Shown: positions 13,749-25,905 of the stretch, piece by piece
Position numbering within the stretch: the stretch's first letter is position 1
How the letters are laid out: every line of letters begins with the position of its first letter
Origin: Heterostelium album PN500
Lineage: Eukaryota > Evosea > Eumycetozoa > Acytosteliales > Acytosteliaceae
Length of the DNA: 64,000 nt
Direction: 5' to 3'
NCBI RefSeq assembly: GCF_000004825.1
Contig: NW_008805065.1
Coordinates: 2,108,001-2,172,000 of the forward strand
The notes under the pieces: generated by a model
Told to the model about the DNA's origin: nothing
Databases searched by the model: none
Seen by the model: the letters and a program-made list of their open reading frames with translations, nothing else
Made by a program: the position numbers and the translations under genes

Positions 13749-15101
13749 TTAATTAATAATGATTTTATTATAAATCATTTTGCAATCATATTCATTTAAA
13801 TGAATACTTTTGGAATATTGAAATCCAATATCAATCAATAAGTTGTCTGGTTTTAATAATTCATCGGTGGCAATGATGATTCGAGATAGTGTTGCTGGTA
13901 TGCTATATTTGGGTATGTTCATTACTTTGCCATCACTTCGACAATGATACTCTAAATCTTCGAGAGTGACCAGACACTTTAATTCTATGATGATTGGTAT
14001 CCATTGATAGATATTACTTTTCAAGTAAACCGATAGATGTGTGATATTGGAGAGCGAGAAATATTTAAAGAAACTGCGATCGGGATCTACGGTGTTGTAT
14101 GCAAAAGATATCTTTTGAAGATTTGGAAATTCAAATGTTTCATCGGTTTCGCTCAAGCTAACATCTGAAAGCTTTCTAATTCTTGAGCGACTTGCAATTG
14201 GAATATCGGTCACTTTAAGATATGAAGATTTGATTGATTCGAGTAAAGGTAAACCGTTACACAATATTGTGAGAATATCGCGTGGACGGTTAAAAGTGGA
14301 GGAAATGTCGATCTTTCTAAGTGATTTAATTGAACAGATTGCATTCAGGTGTGCAGGTATCATTGTTACAGAATGAAGGTAGAGCGAACGAAGATTGGTG
14401 GCAATTGTCCCAAAAGTCTTGATGCTAGTTACTTTTAAACGTCCACAATTAGTTTCATGATGAATATGTAACTTTTCAACAGTTGATAGAATATGAGTGA
14501 GATGAACAGATGGTTGTTTTATAAACGCTTCGAAAATGGGTATTCCGATATCAAGTTTAACAATATGTTTAATTGGACACCATACATTGGTAAGTCTATT
14601 ATAAAGATCCTCTATTTGTTTGGATCTAAATAATTACCATGTTAAAGTATGTTAATATTTGCAAGTTTAACGTGATAATCATTGTTTCTTTACTTACTTT
14701 TCGATTACTCGAAGTTGTACTTTGTTGAACATCTCACTGACGATACCAAATAATTGTTTGTTGATTAATGTCAGTTGTAATGCTTGTCTGTATGTTATTA
14801 AAAGAGTGCGGCGATCATAGGTTGATATCATCCAAGTTAATTCAAATATTTTTGTTAAGATCAACACTGGTAATTTGTATTCAACATGACCTCGATGAAA
14901 TTGATTTGAAGGATTGTCATCCACCAATTTCTTTTGTAAACAATCTCTTTCTTCTTTGATAATGATAATATCATCTATTATTGTTGTTTTGTTGCTACTT
15001 TTTTTCACAGTTATATTATTATCTACACAGATCTTAAACAGTTGATCTTTTGTTAACTTTATCAATTCATCTCTATTAGTTGTGAATGTTTGATTATTCA
15101 T
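13749..15101 (-). CDS. Family A paralogue 1: SAP-like + F-box-like + LRR-like protein
   Basis: Two exons, 15101-14698 and 14625-13749, giving 426 residues. The ATG at 15101 is chosen, since the frame extends upstream only through a non-ATG codon. Residues about 10-45 (LTKDQLFKICVDNNITV followed by an IIDDI helix) resemble a SAP/HeH-type helix-extended-helix motif. Residues about 70-125 (LPVLILTKIFELTW then LTLINKQLFGIVSEMF) have the pattern of a degenerate F-box. Exon 2 has repeated Leu/Ile-rich strands with LRSL, LRKIDIS and ITHLSVYL signatures, like irregular LRRs. An F-box/LRR adaptor role is an inference. It is head to head with family B copy 1, and three more copies lie within 15 kb. Confidence 0.75.
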
Positions 15102-15417
15102 TTTGTTGTTTAAAAGAGATTCTAGAATCAATCAACAAAAAATTTGCTGATTTGCAAATAAAAAAATTAAGATTGAAACCAATACAAAAGAATTATTTTT
15201 AAATTTAAAATTAGAGTAACAGTATATACTTGTGAAAGTAATTTTCTAGATAAAAGAGAAAAATTTAAATACATAATTTTAAGTTACACTAGATTATTAG
15301 ATCTGATAGTAATTTTTTAGTTATTTAAAAATATATTATTTATATCATTTTTAAGCAAAAACCACAAATTTAGAAATCGTATGATCATTTAATACTTTTT
15401 TTTTTTATCCATCAAAA
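15102..15417. promoter_or_regulatory. Head-to-head promoter between family A1 and family B1
   Basis: 316 bases of AT-rich DNA separating the divergent starts of A1 (15101) and B1 (15418). A T-run followed by ATCCATCAAAA precedes the B1 ATG. The same A/B head-to-head order recurs near 23187-23360 and 29102-29264, suggesting a shared control region. Confidence 0.35.
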
Positions 15418-17253
15418 ATGGATTTGTTTCAAATTATTTTTGGTATATTCATTATTATTGCTGTTTATATTAGAATTAGAATAGAAAGAAATGAAAGAGA
15501 TTCTAATATGGCATTATTAGTGTTTCCATTGTTTGAGTTTAAAATATCTTATATCGATGGCAAATCGAAATACTCTAGCTGCATTGTCGATAAAGAGACA
15601 TACTCTATTAGACAGTCAACAGATGTCAGTTTCTATAGCGATGCGATGAATGTAATCGCAAAGATAGAGAAAAACAAGATTGGTATCGACGATCTACTCT
15701 TCCTCTACCCTAAACCAGGAGAATCAAACGATTTTGCAACACATCCTTATGCGCTAAAGTATATTCCGTATGACCATGCACTGAAGTTATTCGCGGAATT
15801 CGAACACGTAAAGAATGAAATTGGAAGATTGTTCATTGTTCTTCAGTTTCTCATTTACTTCCACAACAAGAAAGACAAGAACATTCAAGAGTTCATTGCT
15901 TTCGGTGAGAAAGTGGAGGCCGATCGCTCGAAGATAGTGAGAGCAAGTGGTCCAATATTGTTCAGACACTTCAAAACTACTTCATACATTTCGCCAGAAA
16001 TCGATAGAATATTCTTCTTTTTCTTTAAAGTTCTAGATGGTAGTAATAACGATAAGTCTGTCAACGATTTTACGTCTTACAGAAAATTCATTGCAAACAG
16101 TAATATAGATATATTAAAACGAAAACTAGAGATTCAACCGTCAAAGATACAGAGAGATTCATCAATATTAACACGAATAAAGATCATTGGATATACTTTG
16201 ATGGCAGATTTCTGCCTACGACAAGATCATCTACCAACAGAGTCACCAAAAGTAACATAAGATACTATCATTCGAAAGATCATTGGATATACATTGATGG
16301 CAGATACATTCCTACAACAAGATCTACTTCATGAAACTAGAGTTGAGGATTGGAAAGAACTGATGGTTGAAATGTCAAGTGTTCTCTTCTCTTTAGCGAT
16401 GGTATCGAAACAGTTCTTTGCAAATGTTGGACGTGTCTTGGAGAGTATCGATTGGACAAGACGATTCCCAAACAAATACATTAAAGGTCAAATCAATTAC
16501 GACAAACCATTCTGTTTGCTCAAGAGAGTTCCTTCAAGCATTCGATACGATGCACTCATAAGAACTACACCTTACAGATTGGTTAGCCAAGCATTTAGCG
16601 GCGTTACATCACTCACCATTGTTGGTGATATGCTTGAGCGGGCTCACATATATGGTGTCGATAGAGACTATAAATTGGAACGTGACAATCTCTACGATAT
16701 CGACAAGTGTATTTTCGTCACCTATCCACCGGTTGGATCGATGCCAAATCTCACCAAACTCGTTGTTGTTGGAAGAGCCTTTCAATGGCAAAGATCTTCA
16801 GCGGAAACAGGTGGACTCTATCTTCTCAAGTATCTCATTGCCAACACCAGATGCAAACTCGAACACTTTGAATGTATTGAACAACTCTCACTGAACTATC
16901 AACCGGAATTCGATATCTCTGTTTTCCAATGTCTCTTTGACAACCACGAGTCAACACTGAGGCTCTTCAAGCTGAAACGAACAATCAAGAGGAATGAAAG
17001 ATATCTAACTGAATTAAATACCATTGTTGAAACGTTAAAGAGATACCAATTAAATCTTCAATTCAAGTTAGAGTTTTATGACAACAATGATAATAGTGAT
17101 CTATGGGGAAATACTGAAGATTCATATAAATTGGTGGAAGAATTTGAAGAGTTGGAACTTTTACATAGAGTAGCTAATCATAACGATAACTCTGATGATG
17201 ATGCTGATGCTGATTATGATAGTTCCTATGAGGATTCATATTCAGATATCTAA
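15418..17253 (+). pseudogene. Family B copy 1: F-box-like gene interrupted by one in-frame stop
   Basis: A single frame runs from ATG 15418 to 17253 (611 sense positions) except for a TAA at 16258-16260. It aligns end to end with copies B2-B6. Paralogues have CAA (Gln) in this context, within the TQDTIIR segment. Just before it lies a 96-bp in-frame tandem duplication: AGATCATTGG recurs at 16181 and 16277, so IIGYTLMAD appears twice. The N-terminus has a membrane helix (about residues 4-21). The FATHPYALKYIPYD domain, SLAMVSKQFF F-box-like helix, MPNLTKLVVVGRAF strand and acidic Tyr/Ser/Asp tail are retained. No other break was seen. It could be a recent pseudogene, encode a 280-residue N-terminal protein, or be read through. 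Confidence 0.75.
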
Positions 17254-17727
17254 TAACATAAATCTAACTAGTAATTTAGAATATATAATGTTTATATTAA
17301 TTATTAATCATTTTTTAAATAAAGCACAACCACATCTGTTTATAAGTTGTTGTAGTTGTGTGGTTTGTTTATGCTTGTCCTTTTAGATTTTAATCATTCA
17401 TCTTTACACCCAACATTTCTTTTTTTTACCTCTTTTGAAATAACAAAAAACAATAACAAAATCAAAGCGGTAAAAATGAAATGAGTAAATATTGGTTTAT
17501 TTACTTAAATAGAGAACAATACAAAAAAAAATAAAATGAATTAAAAACAATATTTTTATTTTTAGTTATCAATTGATAAAAAAGATAACTCTTGAAAATT
17601 TACTCAAGTCAATGAATTGTTTGGAAATATCTGCTTGTATTATTTTATGAAAAATAATTGAAATTCGCTAGGTTGTAATGAAAAATATTTATTTTATATT
17701 AAAATAAAGTAATATATAAATAATAAA
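17254..17727. other. Spacer between family B copies 1 and 2
   Basis: 474 AT-rich bases. No coding or RNA feature recognised; it must contain the B2 promoter. Confidence 0.4.
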
Positions 17728-19671
17728 ATGAGTGGAATATTCGGAAATCAATTGGTGAAAGATAATCAAGATGAAGCAAAGAGTGAACGAGAAGAAGATG
17801 AAGAAGAAGAGGAATTCGATTCGGATGATTACGATTCAGATGAAGATGCTGATGAGCGTACGTATATCTATATTTAAATTAAATAAAATACATAAAGATA
17901 AAAATATTAACAAATATATCTATTACACTTAGTTTATTTTGCTCGTACAGTAGGAGTCAATAAATTGGCGCAATCGGTCATTAAGTTGTTTACGAGTAGA
18001 ATTACACCTATTAGCGCTTATTTTATTTACTCTAAAAGCATTGTCGGTAAAAAAGACTACACTATTTCATCGTCAGATGTCAACTTCTACGACGATGCGA
18101 TCAATGTCCTCGATATGATAGACAACAAGAAACTGGGTGTCAATGATCTCATCAAGTTGTATCCAAAACCTGAAAAATCAAACACTTTTGCAACACATCC
18201 CTATGCGCTAAAGTACATTCCGTATGACGATGCACTGAAGCTATTCGCAGAATTTGAAAACGTTACGAATGAAGTTGGAAGATTATTCATTGCTTTGCAG
18301 TTCTTCATTTACTTTCACAACAAGAAAGACAAGAACATTCAAGAACTCATTGCTTTCTGTGAGAAGGTGGAGGATGATCGCTCGAAATTGGTGAGAACAT
18401 GTGGTCCGATATTGTTCAAGTATTTCAAGGTTTCTTTTTTCAACATTCCAGCAGATATCGATAGACTCTTTGACTTATTCACTAAAGGTCGCAACACAAG
18501 CAATGTAGTCAGGCTATCTGAAATTAGGGATTTCACAACATACAGAAAATACATTGAAAATAGTAATAAATTTAAATATAAATTCAACAAACAAGACAAA
18601 CAACAACAAGAAGAAGTAGAACAACAACAACCACCATTAAAGAGACAAAGAGTGACACCAACATTACCTCAAGATTGTTTCGATAAAATCGTTCAAAAGA
18701 TCATTGGATATACACTGATGGCAGATACATTCCTACAACAAGATCTACTTCCAGAGACACAAACAGAGGAATGGAGCCAACTGATGGTTGAACTATCAGG
18801 TGTTCTCTTCTCATTGGCACTGGTATCGAAACAGTTCTTTACCAATGTTGGATGTGTCTTGGAAACACTGAATTGGACAGGACGATTCCCAAACAAATAC
18901 ATTAAAGGACAGATCAATTATGACAAACAATTCTGTATGTTCAAGAAAGTTCCTTCAAGCATTCGATACGAAGCAATCATCAGAACTACACCTTACAGAT
19001 TGTTGGACCAAGTATTAAGAGGTGTCACATCACTCACTATTGTTGGTGATACGCTAAATTGGGAATGCATGGGCGGTGTCGATAAAGAGTTTGAAATGAG
19101 TTATGATAATTACTACAATATCGAGAAGAGTATTTTCGTCACCTATCCACCGATTGGATCGATGCCAAATCTCACGAAACTCGTTGTTGTTGGGAGAGCC
19201 TTTAAATTCTCCTACAAACAAAAAGCGGAAACAGGTGGACTCTATCTTCTCAAGTATCTCATTGCCAACACCGGATGCAAACTCGAACACTTTGAATGTA
19301 TTGAACAACTCTCGCTTGGACATCATCCGGAATACGATCTCTCTTTTTTCCAGTGTCTGTTAGAACACCACGCGTCAACACTCAAACTCTTCAAGTTGAA
19401 AAGAACAGTCAAAAATGAACCAAAATATTTAGCTAGACTCAGCACCATCGTTCAAAAGCTAAAGAGGTATCAATCGAAACATCAATTCAAATTAGAGTTT
19501 TATGACAGTAATCCCAAAGATGATTCAATGGGAGATACTGAAGAGGCATATAAATTGGTGGAGGAATATAAAAATTTGCCACCAGTGCAAATAGATAGTG
19601 GTGACGATAACTATGATGATGATAGTGAAGATGACGATAGTGAAGATGACGACTCTGATTATTATATGTAA
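17728..19671 (+). CDS. Family B copy 2: acidic first exon, F-box-like/LRR-like protein
   Basis: Exon 1 is 17728-17857 (ATG, then a highly acidic Glu/Asp stretch). The intron has a GTACGT donor and CACTTAG acceptor, and exon 2 is 17933-19671. The product is 622 residues. The intron is supported because the body frame has no upstream ATG and because copy 5 has the same exon structure. The order is: acidic N-terminus, YFAR..GVNKLAQS segment, conserved N-terminal domain (FYDDAINV to GPILFKYFKVSFFN), Gln-rich linker, F-box-like region (LPQDCFDKIVQKIIGYTLMA then LALVSKQFFTNV), LRR-like strands (VTSLTIVGD, MPNLTKLVVVGRAF, HFECIEQLSL), and a strongly acidic tail. Function unknown; an SCF-type substrate adaptor is only an inference. 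Confidence 0.75.
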
Positions 19672-19908
19672 TCATTTTCAAACCTAAATCATTTATTAAA
19701 AGGTTCACCCTTTTATTATTTAAATAATTTGATTAAAATGAGTGAATGACCATAGTGATCGTTTAAATCAATCTTATTTTTTTTTTTGTAATCTGTTTGT
19801 TTATTCATAATTTTATTTTAAAAAACTTAAGATCCACAAGTTTCTCTTTTTTTATGATCAATATTTTTACTTTTTTTAGTATATAGACTTACATATATAT
19901 TATCAAAA

Positions 19909-21528
19909 ATGAATTGGTTTCAAACTATTATATATCTAATCATATTATATGTCAGTGTTTATTTTATTAGATCAATACGAGTCTCTAGATTGGCAAAATT
20001 AGTCATTCCATTGTTTGAGAGTAAAATTATCGCTATCGATGGTAATTGGCAATACTCTAAAAGCATCGTCGATAAAGAGACATACACCATTAGATCAACA
20101 GATGTCAGTTTCTACGGTGATGCGATGAATGTCATCGAAAAGATAGACAAAAGAAAGATTGGTATCGATGATCTCATCAAGTTGTACCCTGAGCCTGGAA
20201 AATCAAACGATTTTGCAACACATCCTTATCTTTTAAAGTATATTCCTTATGACGATGCGCTGAAGCTATTTGCACAATTCGACCACGTAAAGAATGAAAT
20301 TGGAAGATTGTTCATTGTTCTTCAGTTCTTCATTTACTTCCACAACAAGAAAGACAAGAACATTCAAGAGTTGATTGCTTTCGGTGAAAAAGTGGAGGCT
20401 GATCGCTCGACAATAGTGAGAACAAGTGGTCCGATAATGTTCAAACATTTCAAGGTTTCCTTTTTCAATGTTTCTTCAGAGACCGATAGTGCTAACAACC
20501 TATCTAAGATAAGAGATTTTAAGTCTTACAGAAAATTCATTGAAAATAACCGAGTACGCGAAGAACAACAACAACAATGGAATTCGAAATCGCAACAACA
20601 ACAAAAATCATTAAAGATACTTATAGAAACACCAATAATAACTCAAGATACTATCATTCGTCAGATCATTGGATATTCACTGATGGCAGATACCTTCTTT
20701 CAACAAGATCTGCTTCCAGAGAAAGATGCAGATGAAGGGAAAGAACTGATGATTCTTATGTCAAGTGTTCTCTTCTCGTTAGCGATGGTATCGAAACAGT
20801 TCTTTACAAATGTTGGACGTTTCTTGGAGAGTATCGATTGGACAGGACGATTCCCAAACAAATACATTAAAGGTCAAATCAATTACGACAAACCATTCTG
20901 TTTGTTCAAGAAAGTTCCTTCAAGTATTCGATACGATGCACTCATAAGAACTACACCTTATAGATTGCTGAACCAGACTTTTAGCGGCGTTACATCACTC
21001 ACCATTGTTGGTGATACGTTAGATTGGGGCTGCATCTATGGGTTTAATGTAGACTATGAATTGGAACGTGACAATTACTACGATATTGAAAAGCGTATTT
21101 TCGTTACCTATCCACCGGTTGGATCGATGCCAAATCTCACCAAACTCGTTGTTGTTGGAAGAGCCTTTCAATCGCAAAGATCTCCAGCGGAAACAGGTGG
21201 ACTCTATCTTCTCAAGTATCTCATTGCCAACACCGGATGCAAACTCGAACACTTTGAATGTATTGGCCAATTGTCTTTAGATTATCAACCGGAATTCGAT
21301 ATCTATGTTTTCCAATGTCTTCTTGTCAACCACAAGTCAACACTCAAACTGTTCAAGCTGAAGAGAAAAACCATAAAAAACAAAAAACAATTAACTGCAC
21401 ACAACACCATCTTTGAAACACTAAAGAGTTACCAATCAAAACTTAAATTCAAATTAGAGTTTTATGACAACAATGATAATAGTGATAGCAGCGTCAGTAA
21501 TAATGCAATGGAAGATAGTGAAGATTGA
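19909..21528 (+). CDS. Family B copy 3: membrane-anchored form with truncated tail
   Basis: A single exon of 539 residues from ATG 19909. The N-terminus is a hydrophobic helix (about residues 5-21), like copy 1 and unlike copies 2 and 5. It then follows the family body: FATHPYLLKYIPYD domain, Gln-rich linker, F-box-like IIGYSLMADTFFQQ and LAMVSKQFF helices, and LRR-like MPNLTKLVVVGRAF. The frame ends at a TGA (21526-21528), in the middle of the usual C-terminal acidic region. Beyond that point the DNA is family A sequence in the opposite sense, so the acidic tail has been lost by rearrangement. The matching tail sequence is present in the fragment ending at 23733. The body is intact and may still be functional. 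Confidence 0.72.
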   Translation: MNWFQTIIYLIILYVSVYFIRSIRVSRLAKLVIPLFESKIIAIDGNWQYSKSIVDKETYTIRSTDVSFYGDAMNVIEKIDKRKIGIDDLIKLYPEPGKSNDFATHPYLLKYIPYDDALKLFAQFDHVKNEIGRLFIVLQFFIYFHNKKDKNIQELIAFGEKVEADRSTIVRTSGPIMFKHFKVSFFNVSSETDSANNLSKIRDFKSYRKFIENNRVREEQQQQWNSKSQQQQKSLKILIETPIITQDTIIRQIIGYSLMADTFFQQDLLPEKDADEGKELMILMSSVLFSLAMVSKQFFTNVGRFLESIDWTGRFPNKYIKGQINYDKPFCLFKKVPSSIRYDALIRTTPYRLLNQTFSGVTSLTIVGDTLDWGCIYGFNVDYELERDNYYDIEKRIFVTYPPVGSMPNLTKLVVVGRAFQSQRSPAETGGLYLLKYLIANTGCKLEHFECIGQLSLDYQPEFDIYVFQCLLVNHKSTLKLFKLKRKTIKNKKQLTAHNTIFETLKSYQSKLKFKLEFYDNNDNSDSSVSNNAMEDSED

Positions 21529-21762
21529 ATTCCCATTTTTGAACAGTTAATGAAACAGCAATCTCCTCATTCTATCAACTGTTGAAAAGTTACATATTCA
21601 CCATGAAACTGCTATTAGTTTATCAGTTAGAAGAATCTTTGGAGCAAATCCTAGAATCATCATACAATTAAGAGTATAGGATTTGAGCTACCAGCATCAT
21701 TCACAGTCGTACAGATGAGTCAACAACTATTTGATTGATATTGGATATCAGTATTCTAAAAT
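21527..21762 (+). pseudogene. Decayed family A exon 2 fragment, joined to the end of B3
   Basis: On the plus strand, GAATTCCCATTTTTGAACAG matches the family A exon-2 region coding PIFEQLMKQ. It is followed by a match to the region coding STVEKLHIHHET and, near 21730, by one coding LIDIG-QYSK. The central part of the exon is deleted and several frames are used, so it cannot encode the family protein. It lies in the orientation opposite to all other family A copies here. The junction with B3 is at about 21526. Confidence 0.7.
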
Positions 21763-21957
21763 AACAATCCCTGAGAAATGATTTTAAATAAAAAAAAAAT
21801 TTTGCATAAGGGAGATGTGATTTTTTTAAAATAGTATAAAGAAAGGTTATTCTTTACAGGAGCTCCCGATTTTTGTGTGCATTTTGCGAAAATAATGCGA
21901 GAATACAAAAAAAAGCTGTGCAAAAATAAACCCAACCTAAAAAATGAAATATCACAT

Positions 21958-23186
21958 CTACAACCAAGTTGTTATTTTATTAAAAATCAATGTTCTAACA
22001 AAGCTAATTGGTATAATTCTCTGCCTGGAAAATTGAAATCCTATAACAATAAAATAGTTGATTGGTTCAAAAGTTACATTGGTGCGAATGATGATTCGAG
22101 ATAGTGTTGCTGGTAGTATGATTGATTTAAGTTTGTTGTTAATTTTCTGACCATCAGATTGACTATGTGATTCTATATCTTCGAGAGTGATCAGACACTT
22201 TAATTCTATGATGATTGGTATCCATTGATCGATATTACTTTTCAAGTAAACTGATAGATGTGTGATATTGGATTGTGAGAAATATTTAAAGAAGGGGATG
22301 GGATTAGGTTGTCTGGAGTTGCTCGCTACAGATATCCTTTGAAGATTAGGAAATTCAAAGGTTTCATCGGTATCTTCAAAGTAAACTGATGAAAGCTTTC
22401 TAATTCTTGAGCGACTTGCAATTGGAATAGCAGTGATACTGAAATACAACATTTTGATTGATTCGAGTAACGGTAATTTGTTACATAACATAGCGAGAAT
22501 AACTGGTGTACGAATAAAAGTGGTGGAAATTTCTATCTTTCTAAGAGATTTAATCGAACAGATTGCATCGAGGTGTGCAGAATTCAGTATTATTGAACCG
22601 ATAATGAGCGAGTGAAGATTGGTGGCGATGGTTCCAAAGGTCTTGATGCTGTTCTCTGTTAAAGGTCCACAATTAGTTTCACGATGAATATGTAACTTTT
22701 CAACAGTTGATAACAAATGAGTGAGATGAGGAGATGGTTGTTTCATTAACAGTTCAAAAACGGGAATTCCGACCAGTAGTTTGACAATATGTTTAATTGG
22801 ACAAAATATACTGTTAAGTCTATCGCGAAGCTCGTCCATCATTGAAGAACTAAATGTAATAATTTATAATTATCGTGGGTAAAGAATGTTTAATAATTAC
22901 AAGATATACATGAAATCTTTGTTTGTCTTACTTACTTTGCGTGAGAAAGAAGTTTAAGATTGTTGAACATCTTACTGACAATACCAAAGAATCGTTTATT
23001 GATTAGTCTCAGTTTTAATGCTTTTTTGTATGATAATAAAGGAAACTCTTGATCATAGGTTGATATCATCCAAGTTAATTCAAGTATCTTTGTGATGATC
23101 AACACTGGTAGTTTGTATTCAACATGACCTCTATGAAACTGATTTAAAGAGATATCCTCTCTATTTGTGAATGTTTGAATGTTCAT
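21958..23186 (-). CDS. Family A paralogue 2, lacking the SAP-like segment
   Basis: Exons 23186-22936 and 22849-21958 give 380 residues, with the same intron position and phase as A1. After MNIQTFTNREDIS the protein jumps straight to the NQFHRGHVEYKLPVLIITKI segment, so the SAP-like motif present in A1 and A3 is missing: an in-frame deletion of roughly 45 residues. The F-box-like helices (LPVLIITKILELTW, LRLINKRFFGIVSKMF) and the LRR-like exon 2 are intact. The last residues differ from the other copies (KITTWL end). It may still be a functional gene. It is divergent from the B fragment at 23361. Confidence 0.68.
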
Positions 23187-23360
23187 TTATCTGTATTCTT
23201 TAAATAGATTTACAAAAAAAAATAAAGTTTTAAGATTTTTTTGGGAATTTTTTGGATAATTGTTGAATTTTTTTCAATGATAGTGATTGTGCTATAGAAA
23301 AATAATCAAAAGCAAAACCAAAGAGAGAACAACCATCACCATCATCATCATCAAAGTTAC

Positions 23361-23733
23361 AGAAACACCGAACACTTTGAATGTATTGAGAAACTGTCGC
23401 TGGATTTTCATCTGGAATTCGATATCTCTGTTTTCCAATGTCTTCTTGTCAACCACAAGTCAACACTCAAGTTCTTCAAGCTGAAGAGAACAACCATTAA
23501 AAATCAAAAACAACTAAATGCACTCGACACCACTAATGTGCTACCAATCGAAACTTAAATTCAAATTAGAGTTTTATGACAGCGTCAGTAATAATGCAAT
23601 GGAAGATAGTGAAGATTCCTATAAACTGGTGAAAGAATTTAAAGATTTAAAACTTTTACAAAAAATAGATAACAAAAATAATAAAGTTGATGACGATGAT
23701 GATTTTGAAGATGACTCATATTCCGATTTTTAA
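23361..23733 (+). pseudogene. 3' fragment of a family B gene
   Basis: It begins abruptly in the segment coding EHFECIE and continues through FDISVFQCLLVNHKSTL. A stretch is missing around the THOC-unrelated linker helix near 23530, which shifts the frame, and it ends with an intact acidic tail (DDFEDDSYSDF). The first two thirds of the gene are absent. The tail shares the SVSNNAMEDSED sequence at which copy B3 is cut off, so this fragment and B3 are probably products of one rearrangement. A non-functional remnant. Confidence 0.72.
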
Positions 23734-23968
23734 TCATATTATTCGTTAAATCTAAATAATAATATTAAATAAAAGAAATAAATTTAGTATTTTGAGGTTA
23801 ATTTACAAGAATTTAAATTCGTGTCGATTTTATGCATATTTAACATGATTTATCCTTTATAATTTAATTAATTAAACACTTAAAAATATCTGAATGATAT
23901 GACAGTTTTAATATCTCAAATTTTTTTTAATTTCTTGAAATTAGAATATTAGACAAGAAGATCTCATT

Positions 23969-25840
23969 ATGTATAAATCTAAATTAGTGGAAGATAATAA
24001 CGATGAAGAAGAGAGTGATAGAGATGAAGAACTAGATGACGATGATGATGACGAAGAATTCGACTCAGATGATTACGATTCAGTTGATGAAAGTGATGAA
24101 GGTGCGAATACTTTAAAATAATAATAATTCTAATATATATTTATCTAACCATATTTATGTCTTACAGTTTATTTTGCTAGAGTAATAGGAGTCAATAAAT
24201 TGGCGCAATCAGTCATTAAGTTGTTTACGAGTAGAATTAATGCTATTGGAGGATATTTTTCTTACTCTCGCAGCCTTGTAGGTAAAGAGACAAGCACTAT
24301 TATACCAGCAACAGATATCAGTTTCTATAGAGATGCGATGAATGTTATCGATATGGTAGAGAAAAAGAAACTCAGTATCGATGATCTCATCAAGTTGTAT
24401 CCTGAACCAGGAAAATCAAACGACTTTGCAACACATCCCTATGCACTAAAGTATATATCGTATGACGATGCACTGAAGCTATTCGCACAATTCCACAGCG
24501 TAAAGAATGAAGTCGGAAGATTATTCATTGTCTTGCAATTCCTCATTTACTTCCACGACAAAAAAGACAAGAACATTGAAGAACTCATTGCTTTCGGTGC
24601 AAAGGTAGAGGCTGACACCTCGGAAATGGTGAGAACAAGTGGTCCGATATTATTTAAACATTTCCAAGTTTCTTTTTTCAATTATCTAATTCTCGACAAT
24701 AACAAAAGAGAAAAGCAATCTGAAATTACCAATTTCATATCTCATAGAAAAATCATTGAAAATCGAGATAAATCAGACAGCAGTCAACGCGAACAACAAT
24801 CGAAATCAAAAGCAAAGCAACAACAACAACAATCATCAAAGATACAAAGAGTGACACCAATAATAACACAAGATACTATCATTCGAGAGATCATTGGATA
24901 TACACTGATGGCACATACATTCCTTCAAGATCTGCTTCCAGAGAAACAATCAAAGATATGGAAACAACTAATGGTTGAAATGTCGAGTATTCTCTTCTCG
25001 TTGGCATTGGTATCGAAACAGTTCTTTACCAATGTTGGACGTGTCTTGGAGAGTATCGATTGGACAAGACGATTCCCAAACAAATTCATTAAAGGTCAAA
25101 TCAATTACGACAAGCCATTCTGTTTGTTCAAGAAAGTTCCTTCAAGCATTCGATACGATGCACTCATAAGAACTACACCTTACCAATTTGTGAACCAAGT
25201 ATTTAGCGGTGTCACATCACTCACCATTGTCGGTGATATGCTACAGCTGGACCGCACGAAAGGAGCCATGTGTAATGACAATTACTACGATATTGCCAAA
25301 CCTAATTTCGTTACCTATCCACCGGTTGGATCGATGCCAAATCTCACCAAACTCGTTGTTGTTGGAAGAGCATTTAAATACCTATATAAACATCAAAGTG
25401 AAACAGGTGGACTCTATCTTCTCAAGTATCTCATTGCCAACACCGGATGCAAACTCGAACACTTTGAATGTATTGAACAACTCTCGCTGGATTATCAACC
25501 GGAATTCGATATCTCTGTTTTCCAATGTCTTCTTGTCAACCACAAGTCAACACTCATGCTCTTCAAGCTGAAGAGGACAATCAACAAAAATATAAAACAA
25601 CTAACTGCACTAAACACAATTGTTCGAAAGCTAAAGAGGTATCAATCAAAATTTAAATTCAAATTAGAGTTTTATGATAGCAGCGTCAGTAACAATGCAA
25701 CAAAAGATATTGGAGATTCCTATAAACCGGTGAAAGAATTTAAAGATTTAAAACTTTTACAAAAAATAGATAATAATAACAATGATGACGTCTGTGAGGA
25801 CAATGATGATTTTGAAGATGACTCATTTTCCGATCTTTAA
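23969..25840 (+). CDS. Family B copy 5: acidic first exon, F-box-like/LRR-like protein
   Basis: Exon 1 is 23969-24101 and exon 2 is 24168-25840, giving 601 residues. Exon 1 is an acidic Glu/Asp/Ser module like that of copy 2. The donor is GTGCGA, which is off consensus, but the acceptor CTTACAG and the TTTATTTTGCT exon start are shared with copy 2. The body has the FATHPYALKYISYD domain, Gln-rich linker, IIGYTLMAHTFLQ and LALVSKQFFTNV helices, and LRR-like MPNLTKLVVVGRAF. It ends in an acidic tail (DDDFEDDSFSDL type). It converges on A3 with only 65 bases between stop codons. No break seen. Confidence 0.73.
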
Positions 25841-25905
25841 AGAATAATCATCATTTCGAACATTTAATCCAAACAAATAAAAGCAATATAATATGAATAT
25901 ATTAA

